A stretch of DNA of 64,000 nt from Mangifera indica (Eukaryota; Streptophyta; Magnoliopsida; Sapindales; Anacardiaceae): positions 11,064,138-11,128,137 of the forward strand of contig NC_058144.1 in the NCBI RefSeq assembly GCF_011075055.1, read 5' to 3'. Below the pieces are notes generated by a model. It worked only from the letters and a program-made list of their open reading frames with translations, had not been told where the DNA came from and searched no databases. Of the stretch, positions 25,060-37,311 are shown piece by piece. The position numbers and the translations under genes were made by a program. Positions within the stretch are counted from its first letter, which is position 1. Each line of letters starts with the position of its first letter.

Positions 25060-25694
25060 ATTAGAATGAATTTACTGGCCATGAATGAAGTTAAACTAGA
25101 CTTATTGAGGGTACACTTGGACGTCCTGGGAACATATATATATAAGCTCATTCAGTTTTGTTTCGTAGCTCGCAATGAGTCCCAAAAGGTCTCCTCCAAG
25201 ACCAAAAAGGGAAGGATTTGCCAATTGAGATCTTCATTTATTAATTATTATAAACAGAGAGAAATTATATTATACTTCACATTTGTAGTGCCGGCTACAT
25301 TTTTTGAATGACAAATATTTCTCCCCCATGTCCAAATGTGCCCTATTTTGTCTTCAACATTGCTTCCCTTATTAGTTTTTAGTGCCATTTTAGGACCTTT
25401 TTTTTTTCGGGTTTTTATCTTTTTGGGAGTATTTTGTCTCTCAATTTATGAACCAGAGTTTGTTCTTTGTAACATACTTACAGTTGATGATTAAACATGA
25501 TTCTATAATTTGTCTTCACTTTATTCTTGCATTTTTGCTCGTTATGGGGATTGTCAACATAATAAGCTAAGATCTTATGTGCATATAAATTTATCAAATT
25601 CTGATGATATAAATGAATATATATTTAATATGTATTTGTATATTATTAGATGATTTTAGTAAAGTAACACTCAATTTCATAATGATTCATCCAA
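25060..25694 (+). other. 3' UTR and flank of the BRX-like gene
   Basis: After the TAA at 25057-25059 the sequence has no supported frame. T-rich tracts and AATAAG/AATAAA-like words at 25.4-25.6 kb suit a polyadenylation region. Spacer follows. Confidence 0.45.
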
Positions 25695-25885
25695 TATAGA
25701 GTAATATTATAAGTATCGATTTTAAATAGTATTCACTTATTCATATCATCATGTAATTGAGATTATTTTATCTTTAACTTAAAATTATTTAATTATATGA
25801 TGACACACATAATTATATATCTATTTGTATGCTCAAAGTAAATATATGTAGTTTTATTATCAAATATATATCTATTTGTATACTC
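25695..25885. repeat. Short AT-rich palindromic MITE (family 2)
   Basis: The family core ATCATCATGTAATTGAGATTATTTTATC then TATGATGACACACA is bounded by repeats of ATATATCTATTTGTAT (about 25815 and 25865). It directly abuts foldback copy D. Confidence 0.55.
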
Positions 25886-25908
25886 TACGCATAGTTTTAT
25901 TTTATAAA

Positions 25909-26624
25909 TGCCAAAAAACTTATTCCCACCTAAGATATAGTGTGATTCCAAATTCAGATAAATTAAATTTCAAAAATCCAAAATCCCAAGGTAATCAAAT
26001 AAGGTAATAAAAGATAGATTACCAAGGTAATTTTTAAATCCTAAAATCAAACAATCTCTGAGGGTAAAATCATCATTTTAACAATAATATTAAAAAATTA
26101 TACAATTTATTATATTTTTCTCTTTAAGTTTTAAAAAATGACAACTTTACTCTTATTTAAAGTTTTCTAATTTTGAAAAATTACATTTTCTCCTCTAACT
26201 TAAGGTTTTTTTTTTTAAATCTCTGACCACTGACAACCTTTTAACCATAACCCATCGTTGTCTCTCTTTAAACCATCTCTTCGTCTAGATTGGAAGAAAA
26301 AAAACTTAGGGAAGGTCAACAATTTAGGATTGAAATGAGAGGTCACTAGTGGCTAGAGAGATAAAGAAAAAAATTCAGGTTTAGAGGAAAAATGTAAATT
26401 TTTAAAATTATAAAACTTTAAATAAGGGTAAAATTATTAATTTTTAAAATTTAAGAAGAAAATATAATAAATTATATATTTATTTAAATTATTATTAAAA
26501 TGATAATTTTATTCTTAACATTAATTAAAAATTTTAACGAAAATTAATTCATGAATAACAATTTAAGCTTTTAAAAATGGATATGTGTAAATTTGAATTT
26601 ACTGTAGGAAAAAGTCTTTTGGCC
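25909..26624. repeat. Foldback MULE-type MITE, copy D
   Basis: The left end TGCCAAAAAACTTATTCCCA and right end AAAAAGTCTTTTGGCC are inverted matches of the family terminus. Flanks (TTTTATAAA left, TTCTCTGAA right) agree at only 6 of 9 positions, so the target duplication has decayed or was never present. The interior has the usual pyrimidine-rich centre (about 26220-26290). No coding capacity. Confidence 0.75.
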
Positions 26625-27114
26625 TTCTCTGAAATACGAACTACAAGGTAACATTGATGTATACATAACATATACACTCCGTGCCGGCGTGGTGACCAAG
26701 ACAAGCAACAAAAAGGGCATTTTCGTAACTTCATTCTACTGCAGATGACCTTTCAGATGTTTTACACCTAACAGCGATTGGTAGATTCGTGGCGCCACAT
26801 CATGACCAATCTCTGACACCTCCCCACCTCACCACCCAACCGAATATTCTTATTTTATTTCTCAAGCAAACTGATAAATAAACGCATGAACAAGAAACAC
26901 ATCATCGACTGTAACCTCACCCACTTTACTTTTCTTATGATTTTATCATTAATATATTTAGTGGGTTCTTATTTCTCTGATTAAGATATTACTGTGACGG
27001 TATTTCCTATCTTCTGTTACAGTGGTCACGCCTGTAATACGGGTGGATAATATGACAAAATATTTTTTTTTTCTTGTTTTAAATATACAAAATAAATGTT
27101 ATGTATTTATAAAA
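26625..27114. other. Spacer between two foldback elements
   Basis: Moderately GC-rich up to about 26860 (CACC-rich), then AT-rich. It shows no supported gene or RNA and may be old upstream sequence of the kinase gene displaced by insertions. Confidence 0.4.
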
Positions 27115-27850
27115 GGCCAAGTGACTATGTCCCACTCAAAGTTTGATGTAAACCTACTTTTCATCCACTAATTATTAAAAATAATAAAATATTATCTATT
27201 TTCTCTAGGTTTAAAAAACAACAATTCTACCTAAAAAAATTAAACTAAAAAAAAATCTTTTTTTTTTGACTTCTCTCTCCCTTTTCGATGCCAAAAAATA
27301 GGGACTCTAGACAAAGACATTGTCTTCATCCAAAGACAATCGTCCTCGTCTCTAGACAAAGATGATGCTTTGTCTCTTGCTTTATCCAAAGATGAAGCCT
27401 CGTCTTCGTTTAGAGATTTCTGATTTCAAGCCAAGGTTTCATCTCTGGACAAAACAAGAGATGAAACATTGTTTTCCTCCAGAGGCTTCATTTAGAGTCT
27501 CTAGTTTTCGATGTCGAAAAGGTGAAGAAAAAGGAGAGAGAAGTCGGAAAAGAGGAAGAAAAGGGAAGAGAGAGAGAATTCGACTAGTGACAGAGTCGAA
27601 GAAAGGGAGAGAGAAAAGAAGGAAATCTTAGAGGGGAATATGATTTTTCAAAGTTTAATTTTTTGAGAGGGAGATGAATTGTTAGTTTTTTAAACCTTGG
27701 GAGGAATATATAATATTTTATTATTTTTAATATATTATTAGTTAACGATTTTATTTCTAGAATTAACTATTTTTATTAATTTTAACATACTATGGGTGGA
27801 AGTTTAGATTTTCGATAATTAGCATATCGGTGACAAATAGTCATTTGGCC
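27115..27850. repeat. Foldback MULE-type MITE, copy E
   Basis: The left end GGCCAAGTGACTATGTCCCA and right end AATAGTCATTTGGCC are inverted. A perfect 9-bp direct repeat TTTATAAAA flanks it (27106-27114 and 27851-27859). The centre (27300-27480) is packed with AGACAAAGATGA/TCATCTTTGTCT-type words in both orientations. An 89-codon Arg/Lys-rich frame at 27362-27631 is a by-product of this centre. Confidence 0.87.
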
Positions 27851-28760
27851 TTTATAAAATAACTTGGATTATTTGATCTTTACTAGGATAGCTATATCAT
27901 GAATAATAGGGATGGTAACGGGGAGAGGTGGGTAAAAGATCTCAATCCCCATTCCCATTCCCTCAAGGGATATCAATCTCCATCTCTATTACAGGGATGA
28001 TAAAGGTTCCTCGACCCTTTTTCGTGAAGAAAAATATTTTTTTCGTGCCTTTCCTATCCCCACAGGGAAAAATCCTCTCTTTGTACTTGTGGGAAAAAAA
28101 TTTCCTCTCATACTCTCTAAACACAACATAAATATATTAAATAATAAAATTAAGTAAAATTAAAATTCACTTACTATTTCAAATATCATAAATATCATAT
28201 ATTAACCATTTTAATATGCACAACAAAAACTTAAATAAATTTAAAAAATATAAATAATATGAAATTATAAAAATATATTAGTATTTTAAATAAATATATT
28301 AATATAAAGAGATAAAGATAGAGACAAAACACATATATCTAATTATGAATTTTTTTTTTGTTTTTGTCCCTCTTCTCATTTTTATTGAAGAATTTTTTCA
28401 CTCTCAGGGTTAGAAAGGTCAGATGCCTAAATTTAGTCAAAAATTGCGAACAAAATATAAATTACTTTTTGAGTCGTCAGACACCCCTTTGATTTAGTAG
28501 AAGAACTTGTAGGTATATCAAATCTCAAAGTACACACTTTTAGACTTTTTAATGTTCTTAATCGTTCGTTGAATTTAACACCAGTAAACTAAAATGTGTT
28601 ATTTCAATACATTGAGTAAAAATGATTATTCAGTGACCCAAACACGTCCTTCAATCGGGGTTAATAAATTTGTTCCGAATAATCGAATAAACTATAGGGG
28701 TGTATATGTCATTTTCTCTTCACATTAATTTGTCATATCTAGGCAATAAAAAACGTTGGT
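27851..28760. other. AT-rich spacer upstream of the kinase gene
   Basis: No gene seen. Simple AT sequence with a short region (27920-28110) of inverted GGGATG/CATCCC and GGGAAAA/TTTTCCC words, possibly another worn palindromic element. Confidence 0.4.
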
Positions 28761-28769
28761 TGTGCAGAG

Positions 28770-30741
28770 GTGCATAAATAAAGAGATATTTATGAGTTAG
28801 AGAGAGAATTGTGGGTGGTTTCTTTTGGTTTGGTTTAGACACAAGTAGAGAGAGAAGCTCTGGATTCGAACTTTTCCGTCCACCGCGACGGTTACTTTGC
28901 CGGTTGGCTTTCAGGTTGTATTTTATTTCTCGCTTTATTTATTTTTTCTTATTGTATTCGATTCTTTATATTCTTTATCTGATTCGATTGGATCAGATCT
29001 GATCTCTTTAATCTGCGTTGCTACGTATCGATAATTTCTTTTTCTTTATTATTTTTAGTTCCTGGAATTCAATCTAGGATCTGAGTGGTTCTGATTTGGT
29101 TTTTATTTATTTTTGTCGATTTTTTTATTTAATCGATTCGATTATTGTTTGGTTGTCGGCTGTTTAATACGAAATTTTTTTGATTGATTGTATTCAGGTG
29201 AAGGTTTGGTACGATTTTAACTATAATTCGATGCTAGGGTTTCAAGAATGGATGTGTTATACAAGATTTTTATAAATTGATGGCAAAGATTTAGGGATTA
29301 TTCTTCCATTATTTATGCCATAAATTAACAATTTATATTGATATTTTAAATTGTTCTGTATTCAAATTGTTCTATATTCCAATTGATTGCCGTTTCTGGT
29401 AATTACCGATTTGAGGTGTGTCGAATGTTCTGTTGTTATGATGGATCACTATTAGATAGGGGCAGAAAATCAACTTTGACTTTTTTGTTCTGCAATAGTA
29501 TATTTTCTTTAACATATTAAAACCTCGCTGTGATAATTTTGTCATATTGAATTTTACAGGTCTTCTGTTGAGTCATGTTTTGCTGTGTCATTAAATATTC
29601 TGTCATTTTTGCATTGGTTTTCTGTCGTATTGTTTCTCATTTTTTTTTTTATTTAGTTTGATCATTTAATGTCAGGTTGTACCGGACTTGGAGCTATACT
29701 GATTAATATTCTCTTTTAAGACATGGAGCAAGCTCTCATCTGGTCAAATTGCTACCAGTTTCGAATTTTTTCATTCCAGGAAGTGCTGGATTGGCGGTTT
29801 CTCATCCTTGGAGGTTTTCTTTTGGTGTCCTTTGTCAATTGTACCTAGTGGTCCGATTCTCTTTAATGATCAGATTAGGGGGCGTAATGCAAATGTTTGC
29901 TAAGATAGGTGTTGGATATTTAGTGCACTTTTACAAGTAAGATTTTTATCATCATCTTTTTGACAAATTTTACTGTTGATGTCTTCTAACTAATTTTCTT
30001 TGATGGTAGTGCATCGCTGATACAACATCCAGCCTATAATCTCAAGAAAACGTCTTCCGGGGTACAGCCATATGCACACACTAATTTTCCCTTATTTCTT
30101 TTATCTTTGGTTGAGACTTATCTCACTTACTGTTTTCTTTTTCTCCTTTTACTGTAGGGTTGAGGTCTGCAAGTACATGATAAGGTTGCTTTTGTAGCGT
30201 TAGACAAGCATTTCTGATTGAAAGTCTGCAGACTGCTATAGTTCTTAGATATTATTCTCTTATTACTCCTGATGGGTATTGATTAGAAGGACAAGAGATA
30301 TAAGTTTGCAGAAGATTCTTCAACTTCCAGTAAATTATAGTTGAGTTACCTGTTCTTTAGTTTCTAAACCCTGGTTGTCCTTGCTTTGCACTTTGGATAT
30401 TTCTATTGGCTGGAACAACCATTCTACTTTGGTTTGTTGGTGGTATCAATATGTTTTGTGGAATTTTTCTTATCCTTCAATCTATTGCTTGGTACTGTTG
30501 TGAAGCTGTGACTTCAGAAGAAAATAAGGCTGCAAAGCTTCTCCATCCAAAAAATTCTGGCTTTGTTCTCTTTTATTTTGCTACAGAAAATTAATGGTGA
30601 TTACAGCTGGACCAGAAAGCCGATTTATAAATTTATAGTTTCTACTAGTAATCAGTTTGTGACAATAAATGTCATATATCTTTGTGGGTTCTTATACTTA
30701 TCTTGAATAAAGATAGAGCTGCTTTGTGTTCAACAAGAAGA
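28770..30741 (+). other. Promoter and long spliced leader of the MAK-like kinase gene
   Basis: A TATA-like CATAAATAAA at 28772-28781 is followed by an AGAGAGAG-rich start region and a GC-richer first UTR exon (about 28805-28914) ending at a possible donor after TTTCAG. The rest to 30741 is T-rich, like one or more UTR introns. The short frames inside have no recognisable similarity. UTR exon borders need transcript data. Confidence 0.4.
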
Positions 30742-33700
30742 ATGGAGAGGTATGTGGGCTTTCTTTGGCGCTTGATTATTTCTTGTTTGTTGGCTACTAT
30801 GTTGATTATCTTCATGATTTTTTATTTTGGCTAATTTAGGTACAAGTTAATCAAGGAAGTAGGTGATGGAACATTTGGGAGTGTCTGGCGAGCTATTAAT
30901 AGGCAATCTGGTGAAGTTGTAAGTTCACTGAAAACTTACATCAGCAGGTAATTGGAGAAATACATTTCTGATAAGGTGTTATAGTTAATCCTATTTTACT
31001 CGCTGATAGGTTGCAATTAAAAAAATGAAGAAGAAATATTATTCATGGGATGAGTGCATAAATCTTAGAGAGGTTAAGGTAAGATGACTTATGTTCTTGT
31101 TATAATTTGTTATAACTCTGTTGTGGCACATGCATAATGTTCTTTCTATGACAGTCATTGCGGAAGATGAGTCATCCAAATATTGTGAAGCTTAAGGAGG
31201 TTATAAGAGAAAATGATATTTTGTACTTCGTGTTTGAATATATGGTAATGGATAATTGCTCTTTTGATTGTTATATTTGTTGTTATATCATTGTATTTAA
31301 GGGTCACTTCTAACTTGTTTATAAATAACTTCCCCTAGGAATGCAACCTTTACCAACTTATGAAAGATAGAGAAAAGCTTTTCTCTGAAACTGAAATCAG
31401 AAATTGGTGTTTCCAAGTTTTCCAAGGCCTTGCTTATATGCACCAGCGGGGATATTTTCATCGTGACCTTAAACCTGGTAATTGTATTTTTAGGCATCGG
31501 TAACCATGGTTCTAAGTTTCCTGCGATACACGATATATATTGTATGATATAAATCAGGTAGAAAATGATATGTATCCTAAGATATATCTAAATTTGGTAT
31601 GATATATTGGTGTATTGTACAAAACGATATATATTATCAATACGGATTAATACAACTTCTTGTAGAAGTGATAAAGTGGTAGGGGTATATCTAAGAAATT
31701 TTAATATTTTAGGGGGCATTTGTGATTTTTTTCCAAGTCAGATGTCATGACAATTCTATATTTTTTAAATTATTTTGTTTTAATACATATTAAAAAAATG
31801 TATTTTACAATACACAATAAAAAAAATTAGGTTTTCGATATATGATATGACTAACATGTTGGTAACTATCTTAGTCAGATTGACTAGTTTGGTAGGAATG
31901 ATTAGTTTTGACATAAACTTGTCTTATTGTTTAACACTTTAGGACTTAATGTGGTTTCTAAGATGGTTCTTCTTACTGATCAAATATTTCTATTTTAAAT
32001 TAGAATTTTGTTGTTAATATATTACTCCTTCCTTGGATCTAGCATCCCTAAGCCCTTTCGGTTAACTTCATGTTGCAATTTAATCTTTCAGTCTCCATAA
32101 GATGATTTTCTTCAACAGGTTCTTAATTTCTTTCATGTATTCCTGGAACTTCAAACCTTAATATCTTTTAATTGAAGTTCTTACTTTTGCCTAGAGAACT
32201 TGCTTGTTTCAAAAGACATAATCAAAATTGCTGATTTTGGTCTTGCACGGGAGATCAATTCACGTCCACCATATACGGAGTATGTTTCGACACGCTGGTA
32301 TGTCTCTTGTGTCCTCTCTTTCTATTTGTCCTATCTCATGCCTTTTCAGGTGGTCAGTTTCTTGTTTTCTCCTGGACAACTCCTGCCTTTTCTGTATTTT
32401 ACTGATTTTAAGCATGGATGTGTCAGGTATCGGGCCCCTGAAGTGCTGCTTCAGTCATACCTGTATAGTTCTAAAGTTGGTTAGTGTCATTGGAAATTGT
32501 TGCTGTAATAATGTAATCATAATAAGTTGGCTAGTGTGTTTCATTGTTTTTTTTTTCCCAGACATGTGGGCTATGGGTGCAATCATGGCTGAGTTGATCA
32601 TGCTCCGTCCTCTCTTTCCGGGTGCTAGGTAGTATTATTTCTCTTATTTAAATTCCTGTATTTCTGATCCCCCTTTTTACCTTAATGAACAAGAGATGTA
32701 ATGATGGTGAAAGTTCTTAGTTGTAAGACAAGCGGTGCCAATTACACACTGAGATTGACTTTTCTGAAGTTGTTTAGTTGTAATATAGGGAACATTTCTT
32801 TCCTTCTGTTATCACTTTATGAAGGAACCAAGTCTAGATTGATTAGGTATCATTTTTGAAGATTTAAATGGTTGCAAGGAAAAGAGTTAGATATCAGTTA
32901 TGTTAGTGATCTGGTTGGAGGGAATTTGTTATCATTGCATCATGATTTCTTGTGAAATAACAATGTTTTTGTGATGTAACCTTGTTTGGATGGTGTTAAC
33001 TTTGGAGTTACTTTATAACAAATTGGTCACTAACTGCATCTGGTAGTAATGTTGAATTATTATTATTGTGCATGCAGTGAAGTGGATGAAATCTGCAAAA
33101 TGTGCAACATAATAGGAACTCCAACCAAGGATTCTTGGGCTGATGGACTTCTACTTGCAAGGGCTATAAACTATCAATTCCCACAGGTCTGTTTTAACCT
33201 CATCTTTTAACCAAATCCTGATTGTGTGTTGTCATTGGGAACATAATGGGTGATGTACATTTATGTAAGATATGGAAGTTCATGTTAAGTTAAACTAGTT
33301 TCTTATTGTTCAAATATATAAACTTTTGAAATTTTAAAGAAAATTTAGAACTAGCACTTCCTACTAAAGGAAAATAAAATTATGAGCTAGTGTAAACTGT
33401 TGTTTCTTGTACTTTGTTTTTTTCAGTTAGTTGGTGTCCATCTCTCTACATTAATGCCATCGGCAAGTGAGGATGCACTTAGTCTGATTAGGGTAAGTGT
33501 TTAACCGTAGAGAATGAGGAAAATGTATGCCTTAAAGCTATTTCTGGATTTACTTGGTTTATTGTGTTTGTTCACTGGTCAATTGCCTGACGTGATTCTT
33601 TTTTGTTCCTATCTTGTTCATATATTCAGTCGCTTTGTTCCTGGGATCCATGCAAGAGGCCTACTGCTGCAGAGGCCTTGCAACACCCATTCTTCCAGGT

Positions 33701-36049
33701 ATGCTGTAGTATTTGCATCTGGAGAATTTTAATTGACTTGCCCAGCATGGTCTACAATTAGGTTTGAGTGATTTTCATATTTGTTAATGATCTATTTGAA
33801 TTTTTCAAAATTGCTAGAAACCTGACATTATCCATATGGGTTTTATGTGGACTATGTTGAAGGGGTTTGGTTTTCTTTTGGGGGGGGTGGGGGTGGGGGT
33901 TTTGTGTGTGGGTATGTGGTTTAGATTTGGCCTTGTATTTTTTTGTTCCAACATTCTCCACTCTTTTTTATTTTTGTTATATATATGAACTTTTCTTTTG
34001 TTTTTCTCTCATGTACTATACTTATTTTGTTACCTAAAAATCTATTCTAAAATGTGCTAACATATTATGCAATGTTGCAGAATTGCTTTTATGTTCCACC
34101 ATCACTTCGCCCCAGAGCAGCTGTCATGAGAACTCCCCCATCTGGTTTGTTCCTGTCCATTTGTTCATTCACGGCTAACCAATGGATAAAATAACAATTT
34201 ATTTGTTGGAAAATTTACCTTTCAGAATCTTATTTATGTGCATTATCGCAGCTGGAACAAGGGGAGCATTGGAACAGCAAGGTGCTGGGAGGTATTCTGG
34301 GCCGGTATCTAATTTGAAGCTGGTTAGCAGTTTTCCTTCTCCAAAGTTAAATGCTTCTATGATCACAGGTAATTTTATGTAATTTTTTAACTTATCTTTT
34401 TCTTTCTTTGTACACCCATAGATATTTGGATATTATTACCGTGCAAATTCAGTCCATTGTCTTGTACTAAGAGACTGAGTATTGGGTGATTGGTGTTCTG
34501 ATACTAAAAGCCGTTAAAAAACAGCTTGGAAAATGCTTGCTTGAAATCTATGTTAGGGCTCCTTGAAGGGAGATTCTTTGACATTCTGGTAGTATGCAAG
34601 AAATCAATCCAAGCCTAAAGCCTAAAGTTTTGTGTCTTTTGATATTGACATTGACATTGAGATTAGTGTCTAGATAACTAAAACATGTTTAAAAATTGCT
34701 TGAAATCAGATAAAGGAATAATAGCTTGCAAATAAATGTTTGCAGCACAGACTTTTAGATTCCTCCAATGGACGCTGAAGTTCTTTATATTCTTTATTAT
34801 AATGTTAGATTCTCATGCTTTGCCAAATTTTCTTTCAGGTGTGCAACGCAAGCTGGAAATGATTAATCAAAATCAAGTAAGAGGCTAGGACTAATCCTAT
34901 TTGGCTTATGTTATACCAAGAATTCTCTTGAAAATATTTAAGAAAGATATGCTAAAATCCTGATTAACTTTGGTAAACATGCGTCGCTAGGTTTTGTTTG
35001 AAAAGTGGCAAAGTGAAAAATATCTGTGAATTGTATTCCTTTTATACACTATTGCTTTATTTCATGTATGGTCTAAATTATCATTACCCTGCTATTTGTG
35101 CTTGAACTTAACTTCCTGTCTGGTGGTCATCGTTGGTTTTCTCTAACCAGTATTCATCAGTACTTCAGCTTTTCTTTCTAAGCCTCTGTACTCTACTTGC
35201 AGGTTAACTTAGAAACCCTTCAAGCCTTAATTCGTGAAAAATTTTTTAGGGTGCCCTTTTTATTAGTATGGTTCTCCAGATAGAAGTGGTGCAAAAGATT
35301 CCTTAAAATTTTTTCAAAATTGTGACGTCCAATCATTTGAATTTGTTTTTGAGGAAAATTGTTAAAACTGGAATTTAATCTTTAGTTGTTTATTTCAATT
35401 GGGTGAATATGGTATTGATTTGTGGAAAGATTGTTGTGAGTCGGTGATGGTTGATTTCAATGAATGTGCAAAAAGGATAACGTAGACAAAAATAAATACA
35501 GCATCTGAAATTGGTTGTTACATCTTTAGAAATATGATTGAGGAGTACAATAAGTGATTAAGGGCGAGTTCTTTGGTTATGAGTGCTCATCCATTGGTTT
35601 CATTACTTAAAAGGCCATCATAAACAATGTGTGTATGCTCTAAAGCAAGAAAATTCTCGTATTAAATGGTTTAGGAATGATGATATGTTTTGGTGCAGGC
35701 TGCTACTAGGAATGATAAATACACGACTAGCATTTCCAAGCAAACAAAATATCGCCCAGCAGGGAGGAAGAGTCCAAGTAAGCATCTTGTTTCTGAATTG
35801 ATTGTGCCATGAAATTTAGTTGTTTGTATTATTATATATATCTCTCTCATGTTATACATTAAGAAAGAATGATTGGGAAGCTTGTGTGTTTAATTTGCAG
35901 CCTCCATTAACAAAGGTAGAGCTGCTGCACGTGGAGTTTCAGTTTCGGATACAGTTGGAAATTTCTCAAACATGACAATAGGTAGTAGAAGGCAGTCCGT
36001 GGGGCAGCAGCAGCAGAAGGCTCCTCTTATGAAGACTGGTGTACGATAG
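30742..36049 (+). CDS. CDKF-4: MAK/ICK-type Ser/Thr kinase (plant cyclin-dependent kinase F-4 type)
   Basis: Sixteen coding exons (30742-30749, 30840-30918, 31010-31078, 31155-31244, 31339-31477, 32195-32297, 32427-32479, 32562-32628, 33078-33186, 33427-33492, 33630-33698, 34081-34144, 34252-34368, 34839-34876, 35699-35777, 35901-36049) give about 432 residues. The kinase domain is complete: Gly loop GDGTFGSV (11-18), VAIKK lysine 33, HRDLKPEN (123-130), DFG (142-144), activation-loop TEY (156-158), RAPE (165-168). The C-terminal tail (about 290-432) is basic, Ser/Pro-rich and has a QQQQ run. The closest Arabidopsis protein I recall is At4g19110. MAK/ICK kinases regulate cilia in animals. The plant role is poorly defined and the CDKF-4 label is an annotation convention. 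The first coding exon is only 8 nt. Intron 5 carries a worn MITE-like insertion and intron 11 a G-rich tract. Confidence 0.95.
31515..31875. repeat. GATATAT-rich inverted-repeat insertion in kinase intron 5
   Basis: CGATACACGATATATATTG-like words at the left and TTTCGATATATGATATGAC at the right flank AT-rich sequence, giving a loose inverted repeat. This is typical of a worn MITE. It lies between exons ending 31477 and starting 32195. Confidence 0.45.
33879..33900 (+). other. G-rich tract with G-quadruplex potential
   Basis: Runs of 8, 5 and 5 G separated by single T lie in kinase intron 11 on the coding strand, so a quadruplex could form in the transcript. GT-rich sequence follows. Confidence 0.6.
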
Positions 36050-36226
36050 AATGATGGGTCAGGAGGAGATATGTTTCTGAGACCAAGTCAACCGCTGCAA
36101 TCTGGGAGGACTTATGCAAGGAAAGTTGCGAGCTGATGGAGAAAGGAATGTGTGTTAGTACTACTAGTACGAATAATAAGCTGAGTGTGTGTGTTTTGTG
36201 GTTGTGGTTGTGGATGTGGAGTGTGC

Positions 36227-36250
36227 ATATATATATATATATATATATAT
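36227..36250. repeat. (AT)n microsatellite in the kinase 3' UTR
   Basis: Twelve AT units about 180 bp after the kinase stop codon, just before an AATAAA word (36260-36265) that is a plausible polyadenylation signal. Confidence 0.8.
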
Positions 36251-36448
36251 GATAGCAGAATAAACACTATGTGTCCCGTCGTTTATCATGTTTATTTCAA
36301 TTTAATTGCATAATAATATGATCAGAGTGGTGTTGATATTAGTTGTCTTTGGTTTCTCTTATTAAGAGTTCTTTTCTAAGTGAGATTACTATTATGTGTT
36401 CGTCTGGTATCTCGTCTAGATGATTGAATTATTATTATATTTAATAAT

Positions 36449-37090
36449 TAGTTAACTATTAAAAATTTAAATTATTATTTATTAATTAAATTGTATTGTT
36501 ATTATTAGAATAAAATTGTTATTTAATAAAAATATTTAAAAAAATTAAAAGATTATTATATTTTCACATTTCAAATTTAAAAACTAGCATTTTTTAATTC
36601 AAAGTTTAAAAAATTTATAAATCCCTTTAGGGGTTTTTTCAGTATGTTGCTAGTGGTCAAAGATGCTGACGATGGTAATATTCTTTCTCCTTCTTGACTT
36701 CTCTCTCAGTTGTATTTTATTTTCGGTCATTATTGATCAAAGAAATAGATTGACCAAGACGACCAATCATGTTTTTGTCTAAGGGTGAACGATTCATCTT
36801 TGTTGGCCAATTTATTCGATCAATAATGATTGGAAATAAAACGTAACTAAGAGAAGTCGAGAGGGAGGGAGAACATCGTTGTTGTTATCGATAGTGACAG
36901 TTGAAAAAATCTTAAGAGGAAAATATTGATTTTTCAAATCTTGAAAAAAAAATTTATTAGTTTTTAAACTTAGAAAAGAAAATATGATATATTTTTAGTT
37001 TTTTTAAATATTTTAATAAATAATAATTTTATCTTTGATAGTATAAATTTAACAGATTGATGAGTATTTAGATTTTTTATAGTTAATAAG
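36449..37090. repeat. Foldback element, copy F (termini worn)
   Basis: The left arm AGTTAACTATTAAAAATTTA and right arm TAGATTTTTTATAGTTAATA are inverted matches. A nested inverted pair (GGTCATTATTGATC near 36725 and GATCAATAATGATTGG near 36818) flanks a GTTTTTGTCTAAGG centre like those of copies C and E. The GGCC-type tips are missing. Confidence 0.6.
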
Positions 37091-37311
37091 ATATTTATTT
37101 CATTATTGCTAATAAATAATAAGTTAATTACTCATATAATAATTAATAAACACATTAAATTAAGAAAAAAAATTAACTCTTCTTATTAAAAATCTAAGAA
37201 ATTATAATTAAAAAATAGATTATTTGGATTATCATGAATATATAAAATTATTAACTAATGAAATGTTAACTAAAATCATATAAACTTCCCTCGTTTAACT
37301 AATTTAATTAA

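Noticed and set aside
27362..27631. 89-codon Arg/Lys-rich frame
   Set aside because: Falls wholly inside foldback copy E; composition reflects the GAGA-rich arm.
28811..30594. Three short plus-strand frames upstream of the kinase ATG as separate genes or extra N-terminal exons
   Set aside because: The kinase N terminus ([16 protein letters not shown]) matches the family start at 30742, so these frames lie in leader and intron.
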